This document shows, in pieces, positions 1 through 8,791 of a DNA stretch of 64,000 nucleotides (within the stretch, counting starts at the first letter, position 1; each line of letters begins with the position of its first letter). The notes under the pieces are model-generated. The model was not told the DNA's origin, made no database searches, and was given only the letters and a program-made list of their open reading frames with translations. The stretch is from Pseudoalteromonas luteoviolacea (GTDB taxonomy: Bacteria > Pseudomonadota > Gammaproteobacteria > Enterobacterales > Alteromonadaceae): contig NZ_JWIC01000003.1 in assembly GCF_000814765.1 (NCBI RefSeq), positions 379,501-443,500 on the forward strand. The letters are read 5' to 3'. The position numbers were made by a program, and so were the translations under genes.

Positions 1-70
1 CAGGTTTTTTAGGGACTCTCCTGCATGACGATACAAGGCGATTTTATGTCTTTGAGTTGGTGAGAGTAAA

Positions 71-277
71 TCAGGATTTTTGTTTTGTTTTTTCTCGTTT
101 TCTGAGCTCACAGCGCGCCAAAATGGTTTCTTTTTCTAGTGTGCTTTTGCTTCCCCAGCCGACAATCTCATCAATGTGTCTCATGCATCCAACACATATG
201 TCTTTATCATCAAGACAACAATTGCGAATACAAGGAGAAGAAATAGAGGCTGTGGGTGTTGCGGCTTTGTGTCCCAT
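71..277 (-). CDS. DUF1289 family small protein
   Basis: A 68-residue protein with the compact cysteine pattern of the DUF1289 (YdhL-like) family: an SPCIRNC stretch near residue 14, then CVGCMR near residue 28, followed by the family's conserved 'DEI..W' segment and a basic C-terminus. Four cysteines in this spacing suggest a small metal-binding fold, but the family has no established biochemical role. The length fits the family (about 60-80 residues). The overlapping plus-strand frame has no recognisable features. No strong Shine-Dalgarno precedes the ATG, so the start is the weakest part of the call. It is divergent from the MATE exporter gene, and the 268 bases between them hold no further gene. 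Confidence 0.75.
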   Translation of the reverse strand: MGHKAATPTASISSPCIRNCCLDDKDICVGCMRHIDEIVGWGSKSTLEKETILARCELRKREKTKQKS

Positions 278-545
278 GAACTGACTACTTAACTGACGGC
301 TTACTGCCCATAGTATGACGCTTTTTTATGACTCTGAAAAGTGTGGTATAGCGAGGTGAAGATATATGGTTGTGGCTTGTCTGAAAAATTAGCTATTTGG
401 TCGACTTTAAAGTTTTTTGGGGAACTATGTTGCACTTTGCAGGTCTTGATTCTTACATGGAACAGCTATTTTGAAATCATAATAAATTAAAAACAATAGT
501 GTCCGTAGTTATAAAGAATAAAAAGCAAGGAGTTGACCTCGCATT

Positions 546-1982
546 ATGGCAAGTAGTCGAACACAGGGTTTTATATCAAGTCCACCCGCCCAACCATGTC
601 TCAAACAACGGGCTAGAGCGGTCAGAAAGCGCTGGATCTTGACGGGGTCGACCAGTGCAGTGCTTAAACAATTAACCATTCCTATGCTATGGGCAATTTT
701 AGCGCTATTTAGTGCTGATCTGATTGAGCTCTATTTTGCGTCTCGATTGGGCGTTGAAGAGTTAACAGCAATGAGCTTTACGCTGCCAATACAAGCAACG
801 TTGTTCGCTTTTGCGATTGGGCTTGGCATTGTGGTCGCAACGCGTTTGACGCAAGCTCGACATGTCGAGGAACTGGCTGCGGTGAGTTTGATTTTTACCA
901 CGCTGGTTGGTGCGATATTAGCGCTGTGTATCTGGTTTAATTTATTACCCATATTAAACTTACTTGGTTTTGCAGATTTTTCTCAACGAGGCGATGTGTG
1001 GGCGTCCTTGCGTAGTTATATGCAGTATCGTTTGGCTGCTGTGGTGTTTTTCTTCCTAATAATGGTTATATTCGGCGTTTTGCGGGCTTTCGGTAACATG
1101 CGCGCTGCGGCACATTTGCTGGTGGTATTTGCCTCTGTTCAAGTTATTGTCAGTGCGGGATTGTTTTCACCTTGGGCGACGTCCAATACGGCGCTAACTG
1201 GCTTGGAAAAATTAGGCATCGCGCATTTAGTGGCGGCATCCGTCGGGTGTTTGTGGGCTTTGTATTCACTGGTCGTTAAAGAGAATATTTCTATCAAGAT
1301 TAATTTGTTGTCGGTGCAAAGCCGTCAGGGCTTTCGTTGTTTAACACGCCTTTTGGTACCTATCGTGTCGATGCAGTTGCTTACGCCTATTGCGCAGTCG
1401 GTTTTGATGGCTATTGTCGCTTCACAAGGCAGTGAGGCGGTTGCTGCATATGGTGTTGTGATGCGTTTGGAGCCTCTCGCTTTGCTATTACCCATGGTAC
1501 TGACGACTTCATTACCTATTTTTGTTGGACAAAATTGGGAAGCCAAAAAATCATTGCGTGTAAGACGCGGTATCAAATTATCTATTTTGACCTGTGTTGT
1601 GTGGCAATTGATAGTGTCTGTTGTCCTTTTTTCTGCTGCAGATTTATTAGGTGTGGGGTTTTGTAAACAAACCTTTGTTAGTCAATCCATTGAACTTGCT
1701 TTAACCGTATTACCTTTGTCATACATTGCGCTAGCCGCAGCCATGCTGTACGTGAGTTGTTGTAATGCGACTGGTCGCAGCATGGCCGCGTTGAATGTCA
1801 GTATTATTAGGCTATTTGGCTTATCCATTCCATTTGCATTTTTTGGGGCTTATATCGCGGGCTTCACAGGCATCGTGTGGGGGCTTGCGTTTGCGAATAT
1901 GTTATTAGGCATAGGCTTATTGGTCTATTGTGTAGTGCAGCGTGAGCAATTAAGCCTCTCAAAGCGAGCTGTCATCAGCTAG
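546..1982 (+). CDS. MATE family multidrug efflux transporter
   Basis: A 478-residue integral membrane protein with about twelve hydrophobic segments and the MATE-type opening after a basic leader (AVLKQLTIPM near residue 40, then LIELYFASRLGVEELTAMSF). MATE proteins export cationic drugs and metabolites in exchange for H+ or Na+. Length is normal for the family (440-480). The first 35 residues are polar and arginine-rich, longer than usual. An in-frame TGA just upstream limits the start to this region; AAGGAG at 527-532 lies 13 bases before the ATG, which is long. It is separated by 69 bases from the following serine hydrolase gene on the same strand and could be co-transcribed. The substrate cannot be told from sequence. 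Confidence 0.85.
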   Translation: MASSRTQGFISSPPAQPCLKQRARAVRKRWILTGSTSAVLKQLTIPMLWAILALFSADLIELYFASRLGVEELTAMSFTLPIQATLFAFAIGLGIVVATRLTQARHVEELAAVSLIFTTLVGAILALCIWFNLLPILNLLGFADFSQRGDVWASLRSYMQYRLAAVVFFFLIMVIFGVLRAFGNMRAAAHLLVVFASVQVIVSAGLFSPWATSNTALTGLEKLGIAHLVAASVGCLWALYSLVVKENISIKINLLSVQSRQGFRCLTRLLVPIVSMQLLTPIAQSVLMAIVASQGSEAVAAYGVVMRLEPLALLLPMVLTTSLPIFVGQNWEAKKSLRVRRGIKLSILTCVVWQLIVSVVLFSAADLLGVGFCKQTFVSQSIELALTVLPLSYIALAAAMLYVSCCNATGRSMAALNVSIIRLFGLSIPFAFFGAYIAGFTGIVWGLAFANMLLGIGLLVYCVVQREQLSLSKRAVIS

Positions 1983-2051
1983 CCTGTCTGTATTTTGTAT
2001 TTATTGTTCAGTTATTCGTCATAACACAGAAGAATAATAAAAGGCATAAAT

Positions 2052-3395
2052 ATGAAACAGACTAAATTTTTACTGGGGAGCATTGCATCGCTTGTCTTGC
2101 TGAGCGGCTGTAAGTCGGATCCTAATGTGTTGCTAGGCTACAGTGCTAATCAATTGTGCTCTAGGCATTTTATTTCTGACGAGCCAATTGAATTTATTAA
2201 ACAACGAGTGATCCCAGAGGCACTTGGGGCTGTATCCGGTGGATTGTTTATAGACGTTGATAGTACAACTAAACAGGTCTCGCTATCGACTCAAGTAGAT
2301 GGTATGACGCTCACTCGCACATCTGTCTTTCGTGAGGGCTTGGGCTGTACGTTACTTCATGACTTGACGCCGGCACAACTGCATGCGCAAACAGCGGATC
2401 TTGATTTTCCAGCGCAAACACCAAGTACACCGGTAGAAAAAGCGCTGCGTGATGATATTTCTTTAGCGTCATTCTTTGCGACTAATCATAAAGACTACAC
2501 CTGGAGTGATAATACTTTCGCCGTGGCTGTTATGTATAAAGGTCAGCTGGTTGCACAGCAGTATGATGCATATCATCATGGTGATTCACGGATGCTAAGT
2601 TGGTCAATGGCGAAAACGCTGACAGGGTTATTGACCGGATTATTGGTCGACCAAGGAAAGCTCAGTTTGCATCAGCCACTGCGCTTTGGTGAGCATGTCG
2701 TGACGGTACAAAACCTGATGAATATGAGTTCTGGCGTCAAATGGGCTGAAACCCCTGATATCCACGGTTACGAAGACTTAGCACCTATGTGGTATCACAC
2801 CGGAGACTCGGTGAATTACGTATCGCAGCTGCCAAAATCTTATCAGCCAGGGAGTCAATTTGAATATGCCACGGGCACAACTCAGTTATTGAGCCGAGCT
2901 TTGATGGATGCAGCAGGCGGGGATATTCAAACACTCAACACCTTATACCAAACACATTTATTTTCACCATTAGGTATTAATAATGCAATCGCAGAGTTTG
3001 ATGAAGCAGGTAACCTCAGAGGCGGTGCGAGAATGTTTCTAAGCGTCCATGACTGGCTCAAAGTAGGTCAATTGTTCATCGATAATGGCCGTTGGCAGGG
3101 GGAACAAGTTGTCTCTGAAACTTGGTTAAAAGAGGTGATGATGAGTAATGGCGTTGATAAACATTACGGTGGTCAATTGTGGCTGAATGATATGAGTTTT
3201 TGGTTGCCTAAATTACCAAAAGATACGGTGTCACTGCGTGGGCATCGCGGTCAGTATGTTGTGATCATTCCATCAAAACAATTGGTTGTGGTGCGCTTTG
3301 GTGCTTATGGTGCGGCGGTAAATCAACATATCGGACTGGCAAACAAACGTGTGTTTAAGTCTGTATTGAATGTGATTGAACAGTTAGAAAAGTAA
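2052..3395 (+). CDS. Serine hydrolase, class C beta-lactamase/NylB-like lipoprotein
   Basis: A 447-residue exported protein. A short hydrophobic leader ends in the lipobox LLSGC at residues 16-20, so it is probably a lipid-anchored periplasmic protein. The catalytic domain belongs to the beta-lactamase/penicillin-binding fold. The SxxK motif is SMAK at residues 185-188 and is followed by the typical 'LLTGLLVDQGKLSL' helix. 'MSSGVKW' and a Tyr in FEYATG (the YxN-like position) follow, and RGHRGQ replaces the KTG box. This combination resembles 6-aminohexanoate-dimer hydrolase (NylB) and related esterases more than true beta-lactamases. The substrate is unknown, and the protein should not be read as a resistance gene. 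AAGG lies about 8 bases before the ATG. Confidence 0.85.
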   Translation: MKQTKFLLGSIASLVLLSGCKSDPNVLLGYSANQLCSRHFISDEPIEFIKQRVIPEALGAVSGGLFIDVDSTTKQVSLSTQVDGMTLTRTSVFREGLGCTLLHDLTPAQLHAQTADLDFPAQTPSTPVEKALRDDISLASFFATNHKDYTWSDNTFAVAVMYKGQLVAQQYDAYHHGDSRMLSWSMAKTLTGLLTGLLVDQGKLSLHQPLRFGEHVVTVQNLMNMSSGVKWAETPDIHGYEDLAPMWYHTGDSVNYVSQLPKSYQPGSQFEYATGTTQLLSRALMDAAGGDIQTLNTLYQTHLFSPLGINNAIAEFDEAGNLRGGARMFLSVHDWLKVGQLFIDNGRWQGEQVVSETWLKEVMMSNGVDKHYGGQLWLNDMSFWLPKLPKDTVSLRGHRGQYVVIIPSKQLVVVRFGAYGAAVNQHIGLANKRVFKSVLNVIEQLEK

Positions 3396-3401
3396 AATAT
3401 A

Positions 3402-3426
3402 GGCGGACAGCAGTGAGTTGTCCGCC
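3402..3426. terminator. Stem-loop between convergent genes
   Basis: An 8-bp GC-rich perfect stem (GGCGGACA/TGTCCGCC) with a 9-base loop lies between the convergent stop codons of the serine hydrolase and the endonuclease/phosphatase-fold gene. An A/T-rich flank on the left would give a short U-rich tail to the minus-strand transcript. Probably a bidirectional terminator. Confidence 0.6.
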
Positions 3427-3442
3427 AGCATTCAAACTGAAC

Positions 3443-4378
3443 TTAGTTTAAATCAATGCTCAGTGCACAGTGGTCACTGAGCATTTCTTTTGGCTTCATA
3501 TTGTCAAAGTAGTGGAATTTTACACTGCCTTGCACATATTTTTGCTTCAATGTGTTTGATACCAAAATGTGATCGATTGGTGCAGGGTAGTAAGGATGAC
3601 ACCCAGTCAGCATTTGGTTGGCATTGAAGAATGTTGCTTTAGACAAGTCGTTTGGAGCCTTGTCTGCAAGCCCATTAGGGTAGTATAGGTCACGACTCAC
3701 GCGGTTATATGGTGCGGTCAACCTGTGGTTAAAATCTCCAAGCACAATGAAGTTTGCTTGTTCAGCACTTTTTGTTTCAACCCAGTTGTCCAGTAATGGC
3801 ACTTGCTTGGCCAATAATTTACATGACTTTTTGTCTGAACGATGGTAGTCATCTACGAAGCAGCCGCTTTTCAAGTGCACATTCAATAGGTCAATTGTTT
3901 TACCTTGATAGCCAATTTGGACTTCTAAGCCACTTCTTAAACCCATTTGTATGTCAGAAAATTGCTTATGATGAACGACTTTCTCTACATTTAGAGGCTT
4001 CTTCACAGCAAAAGCAACTTTTTGCTGTGTCGATGTCAACCCATTGCCACGACATGTGTAGCTTGGGCTGTCTTTTCTGTCAGATAAAATAAGCTGCCAC
4101 TGCGACTTATCAAACACAGTCTCTAGTGCTTGGATAGAGCCCACTTCTTGAAAAGCGATGACATCAGCATCAAGTGATTTGGCATAGTGTTGTAAAGCGG
4201 TGATCTCTTGCTCAGTTCTTGGTTTACAGCCTTTGCCGTTATCAGCAGCAAGGTGCTCAATATTCCAAGTGACAATACGCAGTCCTGTATCTTGTTTTTC
4301 GTTTGGGTTGGTTGCGTTACAAGCACTGGTAAGTAGCGCACATAGTGCAAGTGCACTGACTTTGAAAGTATGATTCAT
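3443..4378 (-). CDS. Endonuclease/exonuclease/phosphatase family lipoprotein
   Basis: A 311-residue protein counted from the internal ATG that directly opens a lipoprotein signal (MNHTFKVSALALCALLTSAC). A longer frame to 4423 adds 15 residues that would spoil the signal peptide. The mature part is an EEP (DNase I-like) fold: RIVTWNIEHLA near the start, FQEVGS with the metal-binding Glu, LNVHLKSGC, GDFNHRL and the terminal LSDHCALS with the catalytic Asp-His. These residues support a Mg2+-dependent phosphodiesterase or nuclease in the periplasm or outer membrane. Whether the substrate is nucleic acid or a phospholipid cannot be decided. A second EEP-fold enzyme, a sphingomyelinase, sits at 36.6 kb but is not closely similar. 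Confidence 0.85.
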   Translation of the reverse strand: MNHTFKVSALALCALLTSACNATNPNEKQDTGLRIVTWNIEHLAADNGKGCKPRTEQEITALQHYAKSLDADVIAFQEVGSIQALETVFDKSQWQLILSDRKDSPSYTCRGNGLTSTQQKVAFAVKKPLNVEKVVHHKQFSDIQMGLRSGLEVQIGYQGKTIDLLNVHLKSGCFVDDYHRSDKKSCKLLAKQVPLLDNWVETKSAEQANFIVLGDFNHRLTAPYNRVSRDLYYPNGLADKAPNDLSKATFFNANQMLTGCHPYYPAPIDHILVSNTLKQKYVQGSVKFHYFDNMKPKEMLSDHCALSIDLN

Positions 4379-4509
4379 AATTCTAATAACTTGAATATTT
4401 CTAATAGCGATATAGTGTATCAAAAATATTGCAAATAGATTATATAAATATTTTTATTCATCGCGAATAAAGGGTCATTTAACTCAGTGGCGAGCAAATG
4501 GCGTGAAGG

Positions 4510-4536
4510 GCTGCAATACTTGCTAAGTATTGCAGC
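4510..4536 (-). terminator. Strong inverted repeat downstream of dld
   Basis: An 11-bp perfect stem (GCTGCAATACT/AGTATTGCAGC) with a 5-base loop starts 9 bases after the dld stop codon. No clear U tract follows on the minus strand, so it may be an mRNA 3'-end stabiliser or a weak terminator rather than a classical intrinsic one. Confidence 0.5.
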
Positions 4537-4544
4537 GAAAAAGA

Positions 4545-6260
4545 TTATTTATCAGCAGGCTCATGCCAGTGTTTACACTTACTGGTTTTGCCGATACCCG
4601 GATTAAATGAGTTGGTTGGGTCAAGCTTTTTATAAAAAGACTTTAATGCGTCTTTGGCGAAATATTCGTGTCCTACGTTATGTTCTGCTGGATATTCAGC
4701 GCCACGCTCGTCGAATGTTTCCAAAATTTTATTTTTGACGGCTTTTGCATCCACACCCGGTTTCATGATGTAGTTTTGGTGCATAACATGGCAGAAAAGG
4801 TGCCCATAATAGAGTTTTACAGCAATTTGCTCATCAATTTCTGGGGGTAATTGTTCGAACCAGTCTTGCTCATTACGAGGGAATGCGACATCAATGGTCA
4901 TAATGGCCCCCATTTCTTTGCTATTCATGGTTTGCATTCGACCAATCGCGCCACCGGCGACAAAACGATGCAGAATGGCTTTTTCACCTTCCTCTTCGGT
5001 ACACTCGAAGTAATTTCCTTCATTGGTTTTAAAGAACTCATCAAAATAAGCCTTGGCTTCAGCAACACCTGCGTTGCTCATTTCCACAATCCAGTGGTGT
5101 TCATAACGGTCACGATATTCATCCATGCGCTTTGGCAAGTGATTTGGCCACAGGCAACTTAGATATTGCATGATGCGATCCGAAAACTTATTGGGTAAAA
5201 ACTTAAAGTTATCAGCAATGCGATCCACGGTGCGTTTGATCCCGAACATTTTTGGAATGTATTTAGAACCGAGTTTGTCGATGACCAAAAAGGTATCTTT
5301 ACCGTATTTTTTAGAGGCGTCATAACAGTCTCTATGTAGGTATTCCCCTGACACTGGTAAGTTGTCAAACTTAGATAATATGTCGCGGCGTATTTGCGCT
5401 AAAACGGCAGGGTCATTCGTGCCCACATAAAATACTTGGTGTTTTTCAGGCACTGGGTAAGTGTCTAATCTCACTGCAAAGACTGCGAGTTTACCAGCAC
5501 AACCTGAAGATTCATAAAGACGACGTCCATCATTGTTGAATCGCGAGGGGGTGTCGGCATCTACATCTCTTACACGCGCATGGTATTCATCATCGGATGC
5601 GCGGAGCTCTGGGAATTGCACATCGGCATCTGTGTAATTTTGTTCTTGCAAATTAGTCAGGATTTCTTCGGGCGTGTTCCCAAGGCTTATACCGAGATTA
5701 TTAACCAGTGATAAGTTTCCTTGGTCATCTATTTGTGCAAATAAAGATAGCTCAGTATATGCGGGGCCTCTTTGTACTAATGCGCCACCTGAGTTGTTAC
5801 AAATCCCGCCAACAATGGATGCGCCAATGCATGATGAGCCGATCACAGAATGCGGTTCACGACCATGTGGTGCTAATGTGTCTTCTAGACCAAATAACGT
5901 GCTACCTGCTAGGCCTACAATTTGTTTGGCATTGTCGATAAGCTGGATGCTATCAATGCGCATAGTGCTGATGATGACAATAGGACGATCATAATCTTTG
6001 CCATCTGGTGTAGAGCCGCCAGTCAGACCAGTATTGGCGGCCTGCATGATAACAATGACGTCTGCGGCAACACATGCCTTAAGTGCTTGCCAAATTTCCA
6101 ATAACGTAGCGGGTCTCACCACTGCTAATGCGTCGCCTGAACCAAAACGAAATCCTTTGGTATATGGCTGCTTTTTTGTGTTATCAGTCAGTACAAAGCT
6201 GTTACCAACGATAGACTTGAGTTCTTGTATAAGGGCGGTATTCGAAGCGTTATTGGTCAT
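4545..6260 (-). CDS. dld: Quinone-dependent D-lactate dehydrogenase
   Basis: A 571-residue FAD-dependent peripheral membrane enzyme that oxidises D-lactate to pyruvate and passes electrons to the quinone pool. The N-terminal FAD-binding type 4 domain carries VVRPATLLEIWQAL and the nucleotide-binding AANTGLTGGSTPDG near residues 75-90, then 'GSSCIGASIVGGICNNSGGALVQRG'. The C-terminal half matches the membrane-binding D-LDH domain (RYEHHWIVEMSNAG, HRFVAGGAIGR, HNVGHEYFAKD). Length is the same as E. coli Dld (571). It stands alone, followed by an inverted repeat. The start is the ATG at 6260, since FAD-domain homology begins soon after. Confidence 0.95.
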   Translation of the reverse strand: MTNNASNTALIQELKSIVGNSFVLTDNTKKQPYTKGFRFGSGDALAVVRPATLLEIWQALKACVAADVIVIMQAANTGLTGGSTPDGKDYDRPIVIISTMRIDSIQLIDNAKQIVGLAGSTLFGLEDTLAPHGREPHSVIGSSCIGASIVGGICNNSGGALVQRGPAYTELSLFAQIDDQGNLSLVNNLGISLGNTPEEILTNLQEQNYTDADVQFPELRASDDEYHARVRDVDADTPSRFNNDGRRLYESSGCAGKLAVFAVRLDTYPVPEKHQVFYVGTNDPAVLAQIRRDILSKFDNLPVSGEYLHRDCYDASKKYGKDTFLVIDKLGSKYIPKMFGIKRTVDRIADNFKFLPNKFSDRIMQYLSCLWPNHLPKRMDEYRDRYEHHWIVEMSNAGVAEAKAYFDEFFKTNEGNYFECTEEEGEKAILHRFVAGGAIGRMQTMNSKEMGAIMTIDVAFPRNEQDWFEQLPPEIDEQIAVKLYYGHLFCHVMHQNYIMKPGVDAKAVKNKILETFDERGAEYPAEHNVGHEYFAKDALKSFYKKLDPTNSFNPGIGKTSKCKHWHEPADK

Positions 6261-6475
6261 GCTGTTCTCGGAAATTGATCTACTTTTGCATTCTTGACGA
6301 GGGATTGGGGACTAGTATACAGCAAGGTTAAGAAGGAGTGAAACCAATGATTTGCATGTTAATAAGTACCTTTTAAAGGAAATATTATGACAGATGAAGA
6401 AATTTAACGGCACAACTGTGCGAGGGTTCTACACTAATATCTAAGTTTCGCAGGTTTAAAGTGAGGGAATTTAAT

Positions 6476-6871
6476 ATGCCAATCAAGGACAGACTGAATG
6501 TATTAACGGGGTCTACCCTAATCGTAGCTACTTTTATACTGTCTGGATGTGAGGGCAATCAGAACTCGCAAAGCACTGGGAGCGGAGTACAGAGTGTGCC
6601 AAAGTCCAGTATATCAAATGGCATTTACAATGTGATGCATGATGAGCAAAAATTCGTCATGGGCGCGTGTGTCGAATTGGGGTATCCGTTGTCTATTTCA
6701 AAATCCCAAGCGTCGGCAGAAGTGCAGTCAGCCTGTTCTCGTAATCTTACCCATAAATTTGAAGCTGATACTAAAAAGTCGGACACAAAGCTTAAATGGC
6801 GGGTACGTGTTCAAGGTGTTGAGCTCCAGTGTGAATGCGCGGGCTACGCCACGCAGGCTGGCCGTAATTGA
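6476..6871 (+). CDS. Small putative lipoprotein
   Basis: About 131 residues from the ATG at 6476. An in-frame GTG at 6461 overlaps the GAGG that serves as Shine-Dalgarno for this ATG (spacing 9), so the downstream start is preferred. The N-terminus is a lipoprotein signal with lipobox ILSGC. The mature part has several cysteines (VMGACVELGY, SACSRN, LQCECAGY) that could form disulphides. I do not recognise the family. It stands alone, facing the oxidoreductase gene convergently. Confidence 0.6.
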   Translation: MPIKDRLNVLTGSTLIVATFILSGCEGNQNSQSTGSGVQSVPKSSISNGIYNVMHDEQKFVMGACVELGYPLSISKSQASAEVQSACSRNLTHKFEADTKKSDTKLKWRVRVQGVELQCECAGYATQAGRN

Positions 6872-6996
6872 ATCTAAATCAAGTTGTATCTTAGCGCCTA
6901 TGCCAAACGAATTTAATCAATATTCTGTGATCTTGGGGTAACAATTCATTCCCTCGAATTTCTGTTATACAAGTAAGGCGATGACCTCTAATTTTG

Positions 6997-7641
6997 CTAG
7001 CAATCGAATAACACATCCAGTGCATGGGTTTGAGTTTTTTTGTGCTCTGCCATCGCCACGGATACCATTTTTTTCGCAACTTGTTGTCCAGAGATTGGAC
7101 GGTACTTTTTCAGCCAAGGCAGTTTACAGAGTGTCGGTAATAGATAATTTCCGAGGGTTTCCGCTATGCGTGTATCTGCTCTGTGGCCAACCAGTAATGA
7201 AGGTTGGAAGATGTTGACCGTGTCAAAGTGCAGCGGTTTCACATGTTGTTCAAGTTCACCTTTCATTTGAAGGTATGGGCTGCGGCTATTGGCATTGGCA
7301 CCACTGGAAGAGACCAAAAAATAATGCTTTATCTGGTTTTGGGCAGCAAGTTGAGCAACTTGAAGCTGATAGTCTAAGTCGACGGTTCTTTGCTTTGCAA
7401 TTGAGCCTGCCTGTTTTTTGGTGGTGCCCAAACAAGAGAACAGCATATCACCTCGAAATATATGGGCGAATTGACTCAAGTTATCAAAGTCGATGACCTG
7501 GTTTGTTATCTTATCTGATGGATAATTAACAGGTCGCCGTGTAATGGCGACGACTTTTTCAACTGCTGCTTGCTCTGCAAGCTGCTGTAGCAAGCTCTTA
7601 CCAATCAGGCCTGTCGCGCCGAGTACAATTGCTGTTTTCAT
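6997..7641 (-). CDS. NAD(P)-binding Rossmann oxidoreductase (atypical SDR, HTATIP2-like)
   Basis: A 214-residue atypical short-chain dehydrogenase. The dinucleotide-binding motif GATGLIG lies at residues 8-14, and TRRP at the end of the second strand suggests NADPH preference. 'LFSCLGTTKKQAGS' and 'LVSSSGAN' follow, and a YxxxK (YLQMK) catalytic pair lies near residue 125. This architecture matches the NAD(P)H-binding family that includes human HTATIP2/TIP30 and bacterial relatives of unknown substrate. Length is typical. It lies alone between a lipoprotein gene and a GNAT gene, so context gives no pathway. Confidence 0.85.
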   Translation of the reverse strand: MKTAIVLGATGLIGKSLLQQLAEQAAVEKVVAITRRPVNYPSDKITNQVIDFDNLSQFAHIFRGDMLFSCLGTTKKQAGSIAKQRTVDLDYQLQVAQLAAQNQIKHYFLVSSSGANANSRSPYLQMKGELEQHVKPLHFDTVNIFQPSLLVGHRADTRIAETLGNYLLPTLCKLPWLKKYRPISGQQVAKKMVSVAMAEHKKTQTHALDVLFDC

Positions 7642-7727
7642 TGTTCGTTTTCACTTCATTGCGTACCGTGTTATTGGCGTATTAGATACAGTGAAGCTAG
7701 CATTAGCAAGCACTTTTGAATATGTAT

Positions 7728-8189
7728 TTACTGTTTCAATGGAAGCTGCATAAAAACTGAAGAGGGTTCTTGACGATATTGCCCGAACGCATCACAGAAT
7801 TCGAATCCAAGCGCTTCATATAATTTAATTGCAGCATGTTGTTGATCGCCGGTTTCGAGTTTGACTTGCTTGAGTCCCTGTATTTTGGCCTGCGTGAGGA
7901 GGTGTTGCACGATGGCTTTTGCCAAGCCCTTACCTCGTTGAGAGGGTTTGACGTAAATGCGTTTTAACTCCGCGTATTTTGATTGGTCTTGTTTAACGAT
8001 ATAACTGCCACAGGCGACGAGTTCCTCTTCATGGTAATGACCGATGAGATAAGTATTGGGGTTATCCACTTCGTCGATAGGCACTAGATCGTTGGCCTCT
8101 GCGGGGTAGAGGCTATTCATTAAAGTATCAATTTCATTAAATAGCGCTGCAAGTCCTGCGCTTTGACTAGTTAGTTGAACAAACTGCAT
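7728..8189 (-). CDS. GNAT family N-acetyltransferase
   Basis: About 153 residues from the ATG at 8189, which is preceded by AAGGAAAA; a longer frame to 8216 lacks this signal. The acetyl-CoA binding motif A is clear: LKRIYVKPSQRGKGLAKAIVQHLL, with the R/Q-x-x-G-x-G/A loop, followed by the motif B segment 'KLYEALGFEFCDAFG'. It should transfer an acetyl group from acetyl-CoA to an amine of an unknown small molecule or protein. Close relatives are often annotated as YsnE/ElaA-like, but the substrate cannot be inferred. Confidence 0.85.
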   Translation of the reverse strand: MQFVQLTSQSAGLAALFNEIDTLMNSLYPAEANDLVPIDEVDNPNTYLIGHYHEEELVACGSYIVKQDQSKYAELKRIYVKPSQRGKGLAKAIVQHLLTQAKIQGLKQVKLETGDQQHAAIKLYEALGFEFCDAFGQYRQEPSSVFMQLPLKQ

Positions 8190-8254
8190 GGTTTTCCTTA
8201 CGATGTTATTAACCAAATATACTAGTTCCTAAAAAAGGGGGTCAAGTCTTAATC

Positions 8255-8731
8255 TTAATCTAAATATAAATGTCTAATATAATTCATTTTTGTAGTGGCG
8301 ACCTGTTCCCAGTTGTATGCATTGAGGCTAAATTCAACATAGCCGCACGTCACAACATTATTGAGCTTAGGTACGCCCAAGCGGTTTGCCACAGCGGTGA
8401 TAGCTGGGTTGTGGGCGACAATACAAATATCATTAAAACAATCATGACACTGTATAATGGTCTGTAATAATGCCTCTGAGTCGAAGGTATAAAGCGTATC
8501 GCATAGCAACAAGTCATTTGTGGGCGCTAAGCCGCGATGTAAAATTTTGGCAGTGGCTATTGCGCGCTTTGCTGGGCTTGTCATGATTTGTGTATCTGGC
8601 AATGACCCAAGTGTCGCTGCTAGTTTCTTTGCCCGTGCAACCCCTTTTGGTTTGAGTGGTCTATCAAAGTCATCAAGGGATGAGTTTTTCCAGCTTGATT
8701 TTGCATGACGGACCAGTCTGAGTGTTTTCAT
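8255..8731 (-). CDS. sixA: Phosphohistidine phosphatase SixA-like
   Basis: About 159 residues of the histidine phosphatase (phosphoglycerate mutase-like) fold. The RHG-type motif is LRLVRHAKSSW at the very N-terminus, where His forms the phospho-intermediate. 'IMTSPAKRAIATAKIL' carries the second conserved Arg and 'VAHNPAITAVANRL' the second catalytic His. This short single-domain form matches SixA, which dephosphorylates phosphohistidine on phosphotransferase proteins. AGGAG at 8742-8746 serves either the ATG at 8737 (4-base spacing) or the one at 8731 (10-base spacing). The latter starts closest to the conserved core and is used here. The true substrate in this organism is inferred. Confidence 0.8.
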   Translation of the reverse strand: MKTLRLVRHAKSSWKNSSLDDFDRPLKPKGVARAKKLAATLGSLPDTQIMTSPAKRAIATAKILHRGLAPTNDLLLCDTLYTFDSEALLQTIIQCHDCFNDICIVAHNPAITAVANRLGVPKLNNVVTCGYVEFSLNAYNWEQVATTKMNYIRHLYLD

Positions 8732-8791
8732 CGGCATCTCACTCCTAAATAAATACACACAGCATGGTCCATATCACGATATATCATGTTG

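Noticed and set aside
57..284. Plus-strand open frame opposite the DUF1289 gene
   Set aside because: No family likeness, and the opposite strand encodes a recognisable DUF1289 protein.
2052..3395. True beta-lactamase resistance gene
   Set aside because: A lipoprotein with HRG in place of KTG and NylB-like context motifs; esterase or amidase is more likely.
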